From the NCBI GenBank assembly GCA_019084485.1, contig JAHRFU010000036.1:1-49731 (forward strand): 49,731 nt of DNA, in the 5' to 3' direction. The translations under genes and the position numbers were made by a program. Positions 37,033 through 46,189 of this stretch are shown here, in pieces; the stretch's first letter is position 1; the number at the start of each line of letters is the position of its first letter. Source of the stretch: Desulforudis sp. Lineage in GTDB: Bacteria > Bacillota > Desulfotomaculia > Desulfotomaculales > Desulforudaceae. The notes beneath the pieces were generated by a model that saw only the letters and a list, made by a program, of their open reading frames with translations, was not told the origin of the DNA and did not search any database.

Positions 37033-37812
37033 TTAACCAAAACGTCCCGTGATGTAGTCCTCTGTCCGCTGATCCTTCGGTCTGGTAAACAGGGTCTCTG
37101 TGGGGCCGAACTCGACCATATCGCCGTTTAGGAAGAAGGCGGTGGAATCGGAGACTCGGGCCGCTTGTTGCATATTATGCGTGACAATGACGATAGTGTA
37201 GTGGTTTTTCAAATCCCGCAGCAGTTCCTCAATCTTAAGGGTAGACAACGGATCCAGGGCCGATGTCGGCTCATCCATCAGCACTACTTCCGGCTCCACC
37301 GCAAGGAGTCGCGCAATACAAAGCCGCTGTTGCTGACCGCCGGAAAGTCCCAAAGCGGACTTAAACAACCGGTTGCTCACCTCATCCCACAGCGCGGCTG
37401 AACGGAGGCTCTTTTCCACGATCTGGTCCAGTTGGCTCTTGTTCTTCTGCCCATGAATCCGGGGGCCGTAGGCAACGTTATCGTAAACCGACATGGGAAA
37501 CGGGTTCGGGCGCTGGAAGACCATCCCCACCCGTTTGCGCAGATTAACCACATCGACGTCAGGGCCGAAAATGTCCTGGTCATCAAGCAACACCGTGCCG
37601 TCGATGCGTACGCCCTCGATCAGGTCGTTCATCCGGTTTAACACCCGCAAAAATGTGGTTTTACCACAGCCGGACGGTCCGATCAGCGCGGTGATCTGCT
37701 GCTTCATGATTTCCATACTGATACTCCGCAGGGCCTGGACATCCTTATAGAACAAATTTAGGTTTTGAACCACAAACTTATTTTCCACGTTTACTTCCAC
37801 GTTTACCTCCAT
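37033..37812 (-). CDS. pstB: Phosphate ABC transporter ATP-binding protein
   Basis: PstB (259 residues) drives high-affinity phosphate import. Walker A is GPSGCGKTT, the Q-loop region [16 protein letters not shown], the signature [16 protein letters not shown], Walker [14 protein letters not shown] and the switch VTHN. The N-terminus has a short duplicated coding unit ([10 protein letters not shown]), from a 12-bp tandem repeat at the start of the gene. The ATG overlaps the pstA stop (TAATG). Confidence 0.97.
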   Translation of the reverse strand: MEVNVEVNVENKFVVQNLNLFYKDVQALRSISMEIMKQQITALIGPSGCGKTTFLRVLNRMNDLIEGVRIDGTVLLDDQDIFGPDVDVVNLRKRVGMVFQRPNPFPMSVYDNVAYGPRIHGQKNKSQLDQIVEKSLRSAALWDEVSNRLFKSALGLSGGQQQRLCIARLLAVEPEVVLMDEPTSALDPLSTLKIEELLRDLKNHYTIVIVTHNMQQAARVSDSTAFFLNGDMVEFGPTETLFTRPKDQRTEDYITGRFG

Positions 37813-38660
37813 TAGTTCGACCCACGCAGACGGCGTTGGTAAATACGAGCCGGCAGTCCGATGGCCAGATTAAAGAACAGGACCACGAGTACCAGCAGTG
37901 CCGCGCTTCCCGCAGCTACAGCATCGGCGTTGGCCACCAAGGGTTCGCCCCGCACATACCACAGGTGTACGGCCAGGGTTTCACCGGCAACCAGCGGGTT
38001 AAAGTCCGGATAGTGCCGTGAGACGCTCGTGCCTGCTGTGAAGACGAGGATCGCCGCCTCTCCGATGGCCCGCCCGGAAACCAGGGTAATTCCGGTAATC
38101 AAACCCAGAATGGAACTTGGCAACACCACCCGGCGAATGGTTTGCCATTGAGTGGAACCCAGCGCGAGGCTGCCCTCCCGGTGAGCATGCGGGACGGTAC
38201 GCAGTGCTTCCTCGGTAACCCGCACCAGCACCGGCAGATTCAAGAGTGCCAGCGCAGCAGCACCGCCTAAGATGGTAAAGCCCAAACCCAGGACATTGAC
38301 AAAGATAATTAGACCGAACAGGCCCAAGACGATCGAAGGTACGGTGGCGAGGCACTCGGTGCTCAGGCGAACCAGGTTCGTGAGCCGGCTAGGTTTGGCG
38401 TATTCCGCCAGGTAAATGCCAGCACCCACCCCGATTGGAACCGAATACAGCAGGGATAACACCAGAATGTAAAAGGTATTAAATAGCTGGGGGCCGACCC
38501 CTCCCTGGGAAGCGGGGCCAAACACGAAATCTAGACTGAGAACCTTAAAACCCTGCCCTAGAATATAGGCCAGGAAGAATACCAAGAGGCCCACAATGAA
38601 AAATCCGGAAGCCCAAAGGATAACGGTCGCCACAGTATTACTGAGCCGGTTACTGTTCAT
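37812..38660 (-). CDS. pstA: Phosphate ABC transporter permease PstA
   Basis: PstA (about 282 residues) is one of two membrane subunits of the phosphate importer. It has six hydrophobic helices and the permease loop [35 protein letters not shown]. Start at ATG 38660 is seven bases after AGGAGG and lies 11 bases inside pstC; an in-frame start at 38684 is less likely. Confidence 0.95.
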   Translation of the reverse strand: MNSNRLSNTVATVILWASGFFIVGLLVFFLAYILGQGFKVLSLDFVFGPASQGGVGPQLFNTFYILVLSLLYSVPIGVGAGIYLAEYAKPSRLTNLVRLSTECLATVPSIVLGLFGLIIFVNVLGLGFTILGGAAALALLNLPVLVRVTEEALRTVPHAHREGSLALGSTQWQTIRRVVLPSSILGLITGITLVSGRAIGEAAILVFTAGTSVSRHYPDFNPLVAGETLAVHLWYVRGEPLVANADAVAAGSAALLVLVVLFFNLAIGLPARIYQRRLRGSN

Positions 38661-39534
38661 TGACCAGCCTCCTGTTAACGACAAACTTGATCAGTAGAAT
38701 CATTGACAATGAAATCATCAACAATGTGAAGGCCATATAGAAAAGGGCGTTATTCCACGGCGAACCGAAAGGTGTCTGTCCCATACTCAGGATGATCTCA
38801 GTAGTCAGAGTGGCGGTCGGCCCGAAAAGCGAACCGGCCAACTGGGGTGAATTCCCGATCACCATGGCCACCGCCATTGTCTCACCGATAGCCCGGGCCA
38901 TGCCCAGAATCAAGGCCGTGACCAGACCGGGCAGTGAAGCCGGGATGAGCACCCGGTAGATGGTCTGCCACCTGGTGGCCCCAAGGGCGTATGAACCGGC
39001 TTCCAGACTTTTCGGCACCGCACGCAAGGCATCCTCCGAAATACTGATCACAGTGGGCAGAATCATGATTGCCAGGATCACCCCTGCCAGGAACAAACCG
39101 AATCCGGGGCCGCTGGTATACTTAGAGATGATCGGCAGGAATACGGTCAGCCCAACCCATCCGTAGACAACCGATGGGATCCCGACAAACAGGTCGGTGG
39201 CGGGCCGCATGATTTCCCGAACCCAAGGGGGAGCCACTTTAGCCATAAAGATGGCCCCGGCGAGTCCCAACGGCCCACCCAGGGCAATCGCCAGTAACGT
39301 CACGGACACGGAACCAACAATAAACGGAACGGCCCCGAACTGCACCGGTGGGTTCCAGATCGTCCCGGTGTGAAACTCCCAGAAACTGATGTCCTGGAAG
39401 GTTTGCAGACCCTGCTTGGATACAAAGATGATAATCGAAAAGATCACAAAACTGACCATCACCGCCGAAATGATGAAGATGTACCGGAACAGCTTGTCGT
39501 AAGCCAGTTGACTGTTTAATTGCCGATTACTCAA
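38650..39534 (-). CDS. pstC: Phosphate ABC transporter permease PstC
   Basis: PstC (294 residues) pairs with PstA in the membrane. It shows six helices, starting with YIFIISAVMVSFVIFSIIIFV, and the permease loop EDALRAVPKSLEAGSYALGATRWQTIYRVLIPASLPGLVTALILGMARAIGETMAVAMVIGN. The 3' end overlaps pstA. Confidence 0.95.
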   Translation of the reverse strand: MSNRQLNSQLAYDKLFRYIFIISAVMVSFVIFSIIIFVSKQGLQTFQDISFWEFHTGTIWNPPVQFGAVPFIVGSVSVTLLAIALGGPLGLAGAIFMAKVAPPWVREIMRPATDLFVGIPSVVYGWVGLTVFLPIISKYTSGPGFGLFLAGVILAIMILPTVISISEDALRAVPKSLEAGSYALGATRWQTIYRVLIPASLPGLVTALILGMARAIGETMAVAMVIGNSPQLAGSLFGPTATLTTEIILSMGQTPFGSPWNNALFYMAFTLLMISLSMILLIKFVVNRRLVNEQ

Positions 39535-39552
39535 AAACCAGACCTCCGGAAA

Positions 39553-40371
39553 TCACACTGCGTCATTGGTCAACACAGGTACATAGCCCATCTCCGCCAA
39601 GACACCAAGCTGGAACTCCTCTGAGAGCACGTAGTCAAGGAAGGCCTTCGAGTATCCCGAAGGCTCTCCCTTAGTGTACATTCGGCCGTAGGCAATGATG
39701 GGGTAGCTGTTGTCGGCCACGCTCTCGAAACTGGCCTCCACGCCGTTATGCTTGAGGGGCTTGACGTCGGCCTTGGTTAGGTAGGCATAGTCACAGTAAC
39801 CGATCGACCCGGTGATCATGGAGACCGATTTCAGCATCTCCCCGGTTGAGTTCATCACCGTGGCGTTAAGACTGAACTGCTCCGTCCCGAGAACGGTTTC
39901 TTGAATTACCTTTCGGGAACCGGAGGAAGGCGGCCGGTGGATAATGTTGATCGGCAGCGAGGCCGGATGACCCAGCTCCTGCCAATTGGTAATCCGGCCG
40001 GTGAAGATGCCCACCAGCTGTTCGTGGGTAAGGTTATCCACCTGCACGTCATTATGGACAATAATGACGAAGGGGGCAATGGCGATAACGTGTTCCACCA
40101 GATCCGTGTAGAAAGGATCATCGGGCGGAGCGGGGACATCACTGGTGCCGATGCTGATGTAGCCGGAAGCGACCTGGGCCAACCCGGTGAAGGAGCCCCC
40201 GCCGCTGACATTGACCGTGATTTCAGGATGGATTTCCATAAACATGTCCGCAGCCGTTCGAACCAAAGGCAGAAGCGCCGTTGAACCGACCACCGTGACC
40301 GGTTTGGTCCCACATGCAGTCAGCATCAGGGAGAAACAGATGACGCTTACAAGCAGCAACTTCTTCAACAA
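39553..40371 (-). CDS. pstS: Phosphate ABC transporter substrate-binding lipoprotein
   Basis: PstS (about 272 residues) captures phosphate outside the membrane. Lipobox SLMLTAC follows the signal peptide; the mature start is VTVVGSTALLPLVRTAADMF, with phosphate-binding motifs VSGGGSFTGLAQVASG, GTSDVP and RPPSSGSRKVIQETVL. AAGGGAGG lies directly before an upstream in-frame TTG (40383), too close to be used, so I start at TTG 40371. It is the first gene of the pst operon, preceded by a Pho box. Confidence 0.93.
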   Translation of the reverse strand: MLKKLLLVSVICFSLMLTACGTKPVTVVGSTALLPLVRTAADMFMEIHPEITVNVSGGGSFTGLAQVASGYISIGTSDVPAPPDDPFYTDLVEHVIAIAPFVIIVHNDVQVDNLTHEQLVGIFTGRITNWQELGHPASLPINIIHRPPSSGSRKVIQETVLGTEQFSLNATVMNSTGEMLKSVSMITGSIGYCDYAYLTKADVKPLKHNGVEASFESVADNSYPIIAYGRMYTKGEPSGYSKAFLDYVLSEEFQLGVLAEMGYVPVLTNDAV

Positions 40372-40431
40372 TTGCGACGGCAACCTCCCTTGGAGAGGTA
40401 GGACATACTCTAAACCAAACTAACACGCGAC

Positions 40432-40459
40432 TGTTATCTGTACATTAACGAAGTGTTAA
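40432..40459 (-). promoter_or_regulatory. Pho box (PhoP-binding direct repeats) upstream of pstS
   Basis: On the minus strand three hexamers follow each other at an exact 11-bp period: TTAACA, TTAATG, ATAACA, each separated by 5 bases. This matches the TTAACA-type repeats bound by Gram-positive PhoP dimers. It lies about 60 bases before the pstS start and just past the phoR stop, so pst transcription should be induced by phosphate starvation. Confidence 0.8.
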
Positions 40460-40466
40460 ATTATTG

Positions 40467-41813
40467 TTACGGTTGCGCCGGAATCAGCAATTCAAAGGTT
40501 GTTCCCCGGCCGACGATGCTGGAGACGCCGACCTTCCCACCGTGCCCCTCCACAATGTGCTTCACTATGGCCAGACCCAGTCCGGTGCCGCCCAGTTCGG
40601 TGGAGCGGGCCTTATCAACACGGTAAAAACGTTCAAAAACGCGGTGCAGATGCTGCTGGTCGATGCCGACGCCGCTGTCTTCCACCTCAAACCAGACCCC
40701 AAGTGGATCCCGCCGGGCACAGATGCGGATCCAGCCCTCCTCTGTGAAACGTACGGAGTTGTCCACCAGGTTCATGAGCACCTGGTAAAGAGCGTTTGGA
40801 TCGACTTCCACGTTAAGATCCGCCGGTACATCAATCCGCACTTCCAAATTCTTTTCCTCGATTTTCGGAGCAAGGACATTGAACACCTTATCCAGTACAC
40901 TCTGCACCCTGGTTGATTCGCATTGGAAGGAACCCCGGTTTTGCTCCGCCTTGGCCAGTTCAAGAAGGTCATCCACCAGTCGGGACAAACGCTTGGCCTC
41001 TTCGTCGATAATCCCCAGGAACTTCTTCGCTACCGGCGCATCCTCAATGGCGCCGTCCTGCAGCGTCTCCACAAACCCCTGGATGGAAGTCAGTGGGGTT
41101 CGGAGTTCGTGCGAAGCGTTGGCCACAAACTCGGTACGCATCTGATCCAGTAACCGGCGTTCGGTGATGTCTCTAAAGAGCACCACGATGCCGCCTTCCT
41201 TCCCCCGCAGAGGAGTGAGATGCAGTCTGAAGATGCGGGGATCGGGGGTCAGGATGCGGAGTTCCTTCTTAGCCACGTGTCCGGAAACCAAAGTCTCTTG
41301 GAAGAGACGGTCGAGTTCAAAGTCCCTCACGACCTCCACGATGGTCTTTCCCCGACTGGTCTCTTCACGGATCCCGAAAACGTTTTCCGCAACCGGGTTT
41401 ACCAGTATTACCTGGCCCTCGGCATTTACCGCGATTACGCCGTCGGCCATACTGTCCAGTACCGCGTGCATACGGTCTTTTTCCTCCGTCACCTCGGACA
41501 GAGTGTCACGGAGACGGTGGGCGATCTGATTCAGGCTCTGCGCCAGTTTTCCCACCTGATCCTGATCATGCACTACGATGGTCTTATCCAGGTCACCTTC
41601 AGCGATCTCACCGGCGGTCTCGGCCACGATGGTGATCCGCTTGGACACCGACCGGGTGGCATATATCGCCATCGCCACCGCGAATGTCAAGCCCAGAACA
41701 ATGCCGAGCCAAACCCCCAGATACCCGCTCTCAGCAAGCAGCAATAAAACACTGAACCAGACCGCAACCAGCAGGAGACTCCTGTAAATCTGGGCATTGT
41801 AGCGTTGAGGCAT
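40467..41813 (-). CDS. phoR: Phosphate-regulon sensor histidine kinase PhoR
   Basis: PhoR (448 residues) senses phosphate status and phosphorylates PhoP. Two transmembrane helices (RSLLLVAVWFSVLLLLAE and GVWLGIVLGLTFAVAMAIYA) are separated by only a few residues, so there is no large extracellular sensor. They are followed by HAMP, a PAS domain (about 105-210), HisKA (NASHELRTPLTSIQGF) and HATPase (NLVDNSVRF; DSGVGI; GGTGLGLAIV). Such short loops fit control through PhoU/Pst rather than direct ligand binding. The start (ATG 41813, with GTG 41816 just before) follows AAGGAG directly after phoP. Confidence 0.94.
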   Translation of the reverse strand: MPQRYNAQIYRSLLLVAVWFSVLLLLAESGYLGVWLGIVLGLTFAVAMAIYATRSVSKRITIVAETAGEIAEGDLDKTIVVHDQDQVGKLAQSLNQIAHRLRDTLSEVTEEKDRMHAVLDSMADGVIAVNAEGQVILVNPVAENVFGIREETSRGKTIVEVVRDFELDRLFQETLVSGHVAKKELRILTPDPRIFRLHLTPLRGKEGGIVVLFRDITERRLLDQMRTEFVANASHELRTPLTSIQGFVETLQDGAIEDAPVAKKFLGIIDEEAKRLSRLVDDLLELAKAEQNRGSFQCESTRVQSVLDKVFNVLAPKIEEKNLEVRIDVPADLNVEVDPNALYQVLMNLVDNSVRFTEEGWIRICARRDPLGVWFEVEDSGVGIDQQHLHRVFERFYRVDKARSTELGGTGLGLAIVKHIVEGHGGKVGVSSIVGRGTTFELLIPAQP

Positions 41814-41817
41814 CACT

Positions 41818-42513
41818 TCAACTCCTTAAACCGTAGCCTACTCCCCGGACTGTCTCGATCAGTTGCGGCGCTCCGGGCAAGCGCTCAAGTTTCTGCCGGA
41901 TGTGCCGGACATGGACGTCCACTGTGCGTGAGTCGCCTGTATACTCATACCCCCAGATCTGCTCCAGGAGATAATCCCGCGAAAAAACCCGGCCTGCACG
42001 ACGCGCCAGGAACCACAACAGCTCAAACTCCTTCGGGGTTAGGCTTTGACGTTCGCCTTCAATACTCACGAGCAGTCTTTCAGGGTCGATCAAGAGATCA
42101 TTGACCGTAACCGGCCTCCGGTCTTCCGGCCCGGTGCCGGATGAACGTCTGAGGCGTGCCTTGACTCTCGCCATCAGTTCGCGCACACTAAACGGCTTGG
42201 TTACGTAGTCGTCCGCCCCCAGTTCCAACCCCAAGACCTTATCCAGTTCCTGCCCCCGCGCACTCAACATGATCACCGGAATCTCGCGCGTCCGGGTATC
42301 ACCGCGGATCGCCCGGCAAACGGCAAAACCGTCCATTTCCGGGAGCATCACGTCCAGGACTACAAGAGCCGGTGACTCCCGGTTGATCAGTTCAAGGGCC
42401 TGATACCCGTCGTGCGCCACCAGCACCTGGTAGCCCTCACGTTCCAGCCCGAACTTCAGCAACTCGATAATATGCTTCTCATCGTCCACAATCAGGATCT
42501 TTTCCATATTCAT
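41818..42513 (-). CDS. phoP: Phosphate-regulon response regulator PhoP/PhoB
   Basis: A 231-residue OmpR-type response regulator. The receiver has the acidic pocket DDE, the phosphoacceptor in VVLDVMLPEMDG and the lysine in YVTKPFSVREL. The winged-helix output ends SRTVDVHVRHIRQKLERLPGAPQLIETVRGVGYGL. With PhoR it should activate the pst operon through the Pho box. It follows pgeF immediately. Confidence 0.95.
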   Translation of the reverse strand: MNMEKILIVDDEKHIIELLKFGLEREGYQVLVAHDGYQALELINRESPALVVLDVMLPEMDGFAVCRAIRGDTRTREIPVIMLSARGQELDKVLGLELGADDYVTKPFSVRELMARVKARLRRSSGTGPEDRRPVTVNDLLIDPERLLVSIEGERQSLTPKEFELLWFLARRAGRVFSRDYLLEQIWGYEYTGDSRTVDVHVRHIRQKLERLPGAPQLIETVRGVGYGLRS

Positions 42514-42514
42514 A

Positions 42515-43309
42515 TCACTCCAAGGTGATCAAAGCGGCCTGACGTCCGGTTTGACCGTTATGGGCGCGATGCGAAAAGAATTCTCCGGCGTTGCAGGCAG
42601 TACATACCCCTGCCGACTCGATGTTTGCGGGCCGCAATCCAGCTTCCAAAAGCACCAACCGGTTCGCCGCCCAGAGATCCAGCATCCAAATTTTCCCGGC
42701 ACGGCGCAGAATGCCCGAGTCCGGCCCGAAAACCGCTTCAAACCGCGTCCGAACCGCGTCACCGACCACGTAGCAGCAGGCACCGATGGACGGGCCGAAG
42801 GCCGCCAACAGGTGCTGCGGTGCTGAACCGAACTGCTCCTCCATCACCCGGACGGTCTCCAGGCCGATGCGGCTCTCGGTACCCCGCCATCCGGCGTGGG
42901 CCAGACCGATGACGTGCCGCTCAGGATCATAAAAGAAGAGCGGTACGCAATCAGCGAAGAAGGCGGCCAGGGAAACCCCGCGTTGTCCCGTAACCATAGC
43001 ATCGGTCAGGGGAATAGCGGTATCCTTGTCAAACGCCCCCCGGCCCAAGTCGGAACGATCCACCACAGCAACACGATTGCCGTGAACTTGCTCCCCGCAG
43101 ACCAGGGTCTCGGCACCAACACCCAGAGACGTGCAAAACCGGTGCCGGTTTTCGATTACGTGGTTCGGCTCATCCCCGACGTGCAGCCCCAGGTTCAGCG
43201 TGGAAAAACATCCTGAGCTGACGCCGCCGCTCCTAGTGCTGAAACCGGCACGGATCGGATGGCCTTCATAGATGCGGAACCGAAAAACGGGCGGCACCAG
43301 GCCAGTCAC
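42515..43309 (-). CDS. pgeF: Peptidoglycan editing factor / purine nucleoside phosphorylase-like (YlmD/YfiH)
   Basis: A 264-residue multicopper-oxidase-fold (laccase-domain, DUF152) protein; family members act as purine nucleoside phosphorylase/adenosine deaminase and affect peptidoglycan fidelity. Zinc/active-site motifs are GEQVHGNRV, ADCVPLFFYDP, GLAHAGWRGT and IGACCYVVGDAV. It corresponds to ylmD of Bacilli. Its start overlaps the upstream metallo-beta-lactamase stop in ATGA and its stop is next to phoP. Confidence 0.92.
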   Translation of the reverse strand: MTGLVPPVFRFRIYEGHPIRAGFSTRSGGVSSGCFSTLNLGLHVGDEPNHVIENRHRFCTSLGVGAETLVCGEQVHGNRVAVVDRSDLGRGAFDKDTAIPLTDAMVTGQRGVSLAAFFADCVPLFFYDPERHVIGLAHAGWRGTESRIGLETVRVMEEQFGSAPQHLLAAFGPSIGACCYVVGDAVRTRFEAVFGPDSGILRRAGKIWMLDLWAANRLVLLEAGLRPANIESAGVCTACNAGEFFSHRAHNGQTGRQAALITLE

Positions 43310-44871
43310 TCTTTTTTGGCTCCTTCCGCCCGGCGAGCCAGGTACTGTTGAAACTCCGTGACCTTCGCCAGAACGTCATCGTAAGAGCTGGTTTCCCCCT
43401 GAAGGTAGCCCTGCAAATCGGTCCAGAACCGCTGACAGGCTTGGGTCAGCTTATCTCTTTGCTCCTGACCGCGGTGGATGGTCACAGTCTCCTTCCAGGC
43501 CGGTATCCGGGCGACAATCCCGGTATCACGAAGCAGACGCTCTTTTAACTTCTGGGCCGCTTTGGCTTCTCCATGCACCAGAAAGAGCTGCTGCGGATAG
43601 ACCCGGAAACGCTTCACCCAGTCTACCAGCATATCCTGGTCGGCGTGCGCGGACCACCCGCGAATGTTTTCAATGTCGGCCCTGACCACCACTTCTTCCC
43701 CGAACAACCGGGCCTTCTCCCCTCCGTCGAGGAGATGCCGGCCAAGGGTTCCCTCGGCCTGATAACCGACAAACAGGATTGTGGACTCGGGGCGCCACAG
43801 GTTGTGTTTGAGGTGGTGGCGAATCCGCCCGGCCTCACACATACCGCTGCCGGCCAGGATGATCTTTCCATCGGGTGTCTGATTTAACCGCTGGGATTCC
43901 TGGGCAGTATGCGACATTTTCAGGTGCGGCAGTCCTAGAGGATCAATACCCGCCGCCAGCAACTTGCAGGCCTCGTCATCGTAACAGTTGTGATTGGCCC
44001 CGAAAATCTGAGTGATCGCAATAGCCAGAGGACTGTCCACATAGACGTCCATCGGGGGCAACTCGTCAGTCCGCATTAGGCTGAAAATATGGTAGAGCAG
44101 GTCCTGGGTACGTTCTACGGCAAAGGCCGGGATGATCAGGTTACCGCCCTTGCGATAAGTTTTCCAGATGACCTCCTTAAACCTCTCGGCAGGATCCTCA
44201 TCCGGTTCTTTGTGTTTCCGGTCTCCGTAGGTTGATTCCAGTACCAGACAGTCGGCATCCCAGACGTTGTCGGGATCACGCACGAAAGGACGGCCCTTGT
44301 TGCCCAGGTCGCCGGAGAAGACGATCTTAGTTTCCGCACCATCCTCTTCCCCGACCCAGACTTCGATTACCGCCGCGCCGAGAATATGCCCGGCGTCACG
44401 CAGCCGGTACACGATCCTGGGAGTCAGTTCGTGCTTAACATCCGTGGCCACGGCCTGAAAACTCCCCAGACAACTGTAGGCGTCGTCTACGGTGTAAATC
44501 GGCTCGACCTCAGGCTGGCCGGTACGCCTGGCCTTGCGGTTCTTGCGTTCGACTTCCATTTCCTGAATGTAGCCGCTGTCCGGGAGCAAAGCCCCGCACA
44601 TGTCGGCTGTACAAGCCGTGCACACAATCGGTCCTTTGTATCCGTGCTTAACCAGTCTTGGAATATGCCCGCTGTGATCAATATGAGCGTGGGTAAGAAA
44701 GAAATAGTCAATGGATTCCGGATCAAACGGGAAGGGCTCGTAGTTTCGGCGGCGAATGGGCTTGGGGCCCTGAAACAGACCGCAGTCCACCAGGATCCTG
44801 GTACGCCCGGTGTCCAACAGGAAACACGAACCGGTAACGGTATCGGCGGCGCCGTAAAAAGTGAGTTGCAC
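43306..44871 (-). CDS. Beta-CASP metallo-beta-lactamase, RNA-exonuclease type
   Basis: A 521-residue metallo-beta-lactamase of the beta-CASP family (CPSF73/Ysh1-like). The zinc motif is FLTHAHIDHSGHIPRLV; later motifs are DAGHILGAAVIEV, FSGDLGNKGRPF, the CASP region PAFAVERTQDLLYHI and SGSGMCEAGRIRHHLKHNLW, with RGWSAHADQ near the end. A C-terminal helical tail is added. Such proteins process RNA, but the substrate here is unknown. The start is GTG 44871 with GGAGGG upstream. It heads the operon with pgeF-phoP-phoR. Confidence 0.9.
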   Translation of the reverse strand: MQLTFYGAADTVTGSCFLLDTGRTRILVDCGLFQGPKPIRRRNYEPFPFDPESIDYFFLTHAHIDHSGHIPRLVKHGYKGPIVCTACTADMCGALLPDSGYIQEMEVERKNRKARRTGQPEVEPIYTVDDAYSCLGSFQAVATDVKHELTPRIVYRLRDAGHILGAAVIEVWVGEEDGAETKIVFSGDLGNKGRPFVRDPDNVWDADCLVLESTYGDRKHKEPDEDPAERFKEVIWKTYRKGGNLIIPAFAVERTQDLLYHIFSLMRTDELPPMDVYVDSPLAIAITQIFGANHNCYDDEACKLLAAGIDPLGLPHLKMSHTAQESQRLNQTPDGKIILAGSGMCEAGRIRHHLKHNLWRPESTILFVGYQAEGTLGRHLLDGGEKARLFGEEVVVRADIENIRGWSAHADQDMLVDWVKRFRVYPQQLFLVHGEAKAAQKLKERLLRDTGIVARIPAWKETVTIHRGQEQRDKLTQACQRFWTDLQGYLQGETSSYDDVLAKVTEFQQYLARRAEGAKKE

Positions 44872-44925
44872 CTGATTTCCCTCCGCACGTTATTTGCATA
44901 CTTAGGTAGTTAGTTCGACAAATCA

Positions 44926-44955
44926 ATTATAATCCACCAGCCCGCCACTATTCAA
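44926..44955 (-). promoter_or_regulatory. Promoter of the beta-CASP-pgeF-phoPR operon
   Basis: TTGAAT, an 18-base spacer and TATAAT on the minus strand, about 55 bases before the GTG start of the beta-CASP gene. Confidence 0.75.
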
Positions 44956-44975
44956 CAACCGGGGCCGGGGCCGGC

Positions 44976-45005
44976 TTGACAGGCGCGGTTCACGGGCGTT
45001 AAGCT
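44976..45005 (+). promoter_or_regulatory. Weak candidate promoter for the fmdB-type gene
   Basis: TTGACA followed after 18 bases by TAAGCT, about 35 bases before the next start codon. The -35 is perfect but the -10 is poor. Confidence 0.35.
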
Positions 45006-45038
45006 AAGAACCAGAACCATACGAAAGGACGGAGGCAC

Positions 45039-45278
45039 TTGCCTATCTACGAATTCAGATGCGACAAGTGCGGCCACAGGTTTGAAAAGCTTTGCCCTAT
45101 GGGTGAAACGGGTGAGAATGTCAAGTGCCCTGAATGTGACCAAGTGTACCCTCGAAAACTGGTCTCCGGTTTTGCGGCCCCTGGGGCCCCCAGGGCGGAC
45201 GGGGGCGACGGGGCGGACGGGGGCGGCGGTGCATCCTGCAGTGGCTGCTCAGCTTCAAGTTGTGCGGGATGCCGGTGA
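45039..45278 (+). CDS. FmdB-family zinc-ribbon protein
   Basis: A 79-residue small zinc-ribbon protein of the FmdB/CxxC_CxxC_SSSS family: PIYEFRCDKCGHRFEKL ... VKCPECD. A low-complexity Gly/Ala/Asp linker leads to a cysteine-rich end (CSGCSASSCAGCR). Family members are suspected regulators or metal carriers; the function is unproven. Start TTG 45039 lies nine bases after AAGGA and just after GGAGG. Confidence 0.85.
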   Translation: MPIYEFRCDKCGHRFEKLCPMGETGENVKCPECDQVYPRKLVSGFAAPGAPRADGGDGADGGGGASCSGCSASSCAGCR

Positions 45279-45313
45279 AACCCAAATTTATAACAATATG
45301 ATGAGGCGATTCG

Positions 45314-45586
45314 ATGTTCCCCACCGACGAACTTACTGAGTTGAGAGACAAAATCAGTGAGGACTTGATGCCCCAGTACCGAAAACTCCTACGGGATCGC
45401 ATGGACGAGCTTCTGGAACGTAATGCGAGCCCTTCGGAAGCCGTGAACACTCTTATCGACGTTATGACTGTCTACGCCATCGACGTATCTACCACTCTGC
45501 TGGTTGCAAACAACGAGTTGTTGTGGCAGATACTGGTCGAACAGGGTCTGGTGAAGGGCGCTCCGGCCCCGGACACTGCCGAATAG
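45314..45586 (+). CDS. Small acidic helical protein, unknown
   Basis: A 90-residue protein with GAGG seven bases before ATG 45314 and a strong terminator behind it. It is predicted all-helical and acidic: TDELTELRDKISEDLMPQYRKLLRDRMDELLERN then SEAVNTLIDVMTVYAIDVSTTLLVANNELLWQILVEQG. No motif or family is recognised. It is probably cotranscribed with the fmdB-type gene 36 bases upstream. Confidence 0.7.
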   Translation: MFPTDELTELRDKISEDLMPQYRKLLRDRMDELLERNASPSEAVNTLIDVMTVYAIDVSTTLLVANNELLWQILVEQGLVKGAPAPDTAE

Positions 45587-45607
45587 TACTTATCGGTGTA
45601 CCTGAAT

Positions 45608-45640
45608 AAACAGCAGCAGCGGTATGCAGCTGCTGTTTTT
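45608..45640 (+). terminator. Terminator after the small acidic gene
   Basis: AAACAGCAGC and GCTGCTGTTT form a 10-bp stem with an 11-nt loop, ending in TTTTT. Confidence 0.9.
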
Positions 45641-45749
45641 GGCTGACCCGCTCATGCCGCCAAGCGCTTGCTCAGACACAACGACCCATCCCCCTGCCCC
45701 GGCTGATACTGAGTGACACTTCCATTCTAGTTCCCAATCGGACAAATGA

Positions 45750-45777
45750 CAACAAAAAGTGGTGCCCTCAGGGCACC
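45750..45777 (-). terminator. Terminator after the PRC-barrel gene
   Basis: On the minus strand GGTGCCCTGAGGGCACC is a near-perfect hairpin followed by ACTTTTTGTTG, about 30 bases past the stop of the PRC-barrel gene. Confidence 0.85.
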
Positions 45778-45807
45778 TGCTACGAAGGTCGGTATGCTAC
45801 CGATTGT

Positions 45808-46071
45808 TTAGCGGCGGGCGGAGTAGCGTTCGGCGACGTTCGGCACTTCCACCAGGATCACGTCGACCCCGACTTTCACGATTTTCTCCCACGGCACCAC
45901 GATCTCTTCGTCGCGGCCGAAGAAGCCCATCATCCGGGAAGAACCGGCCAGTATGATCGCACCTATTCTTCCGTTTTCCAGGTCAAGGTCAATGTCCTTG
46001 ATCAGGCCGAGCCTGCGTCCATCCTGCACATTTACGATTTCACGCATGCGCAAATCGGAAATCTTGATCAT
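45808..46071 (-). CDS. ylmC: YlmC/YmxH-family PRC-barrel sporulation protein
   Basis: An 87-residue PRC-barrel protein: IKISDLRMREIVNVQDGRRLGLIKDIDLDLENGRIGAIILAG ... GRDEEIVVPWEKIVKVGVDVILVEV. This is the YlmC/YmxH family, upregulated during sporulation in Bacilli and located next to sigG. I start at ATG 46071 after GGGGTGAT; 12 further in-frame codons upstream lack a site. Confidence 0.9.
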   Translation of the reverse strand: MIKISDLRMREIVNVQDGRRLGLIKDIDLDLENGRIGAIILAGSSRMMGFFGRDEEIVVPWEKIVKVGVDVILVEVPNVAERYSARR

Positions 46072-46150
46072 GTGGATCACCCCGGTAATATGGATATGCT
46101 CGACCACCGAAAAAAAGGACAGGAATTATACCGGGCATAAGCGAAAATAC

Positions 46151-46182
46151 TTGACACTATGCCGCTGGAAATATGGTATAAT
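46151..46182 (+). promoter_or_regulatory. Promoter of the chemoreceptor-like gene
   Basis: TTGACA and TATAAT with a 20-base spacer, and TGG directly before the -10 (extended -10, TGnTATAAT), which can compensate for the long spacer. Confidence 0.65.
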
Positions 46183-46189
46183 TTTGTGA

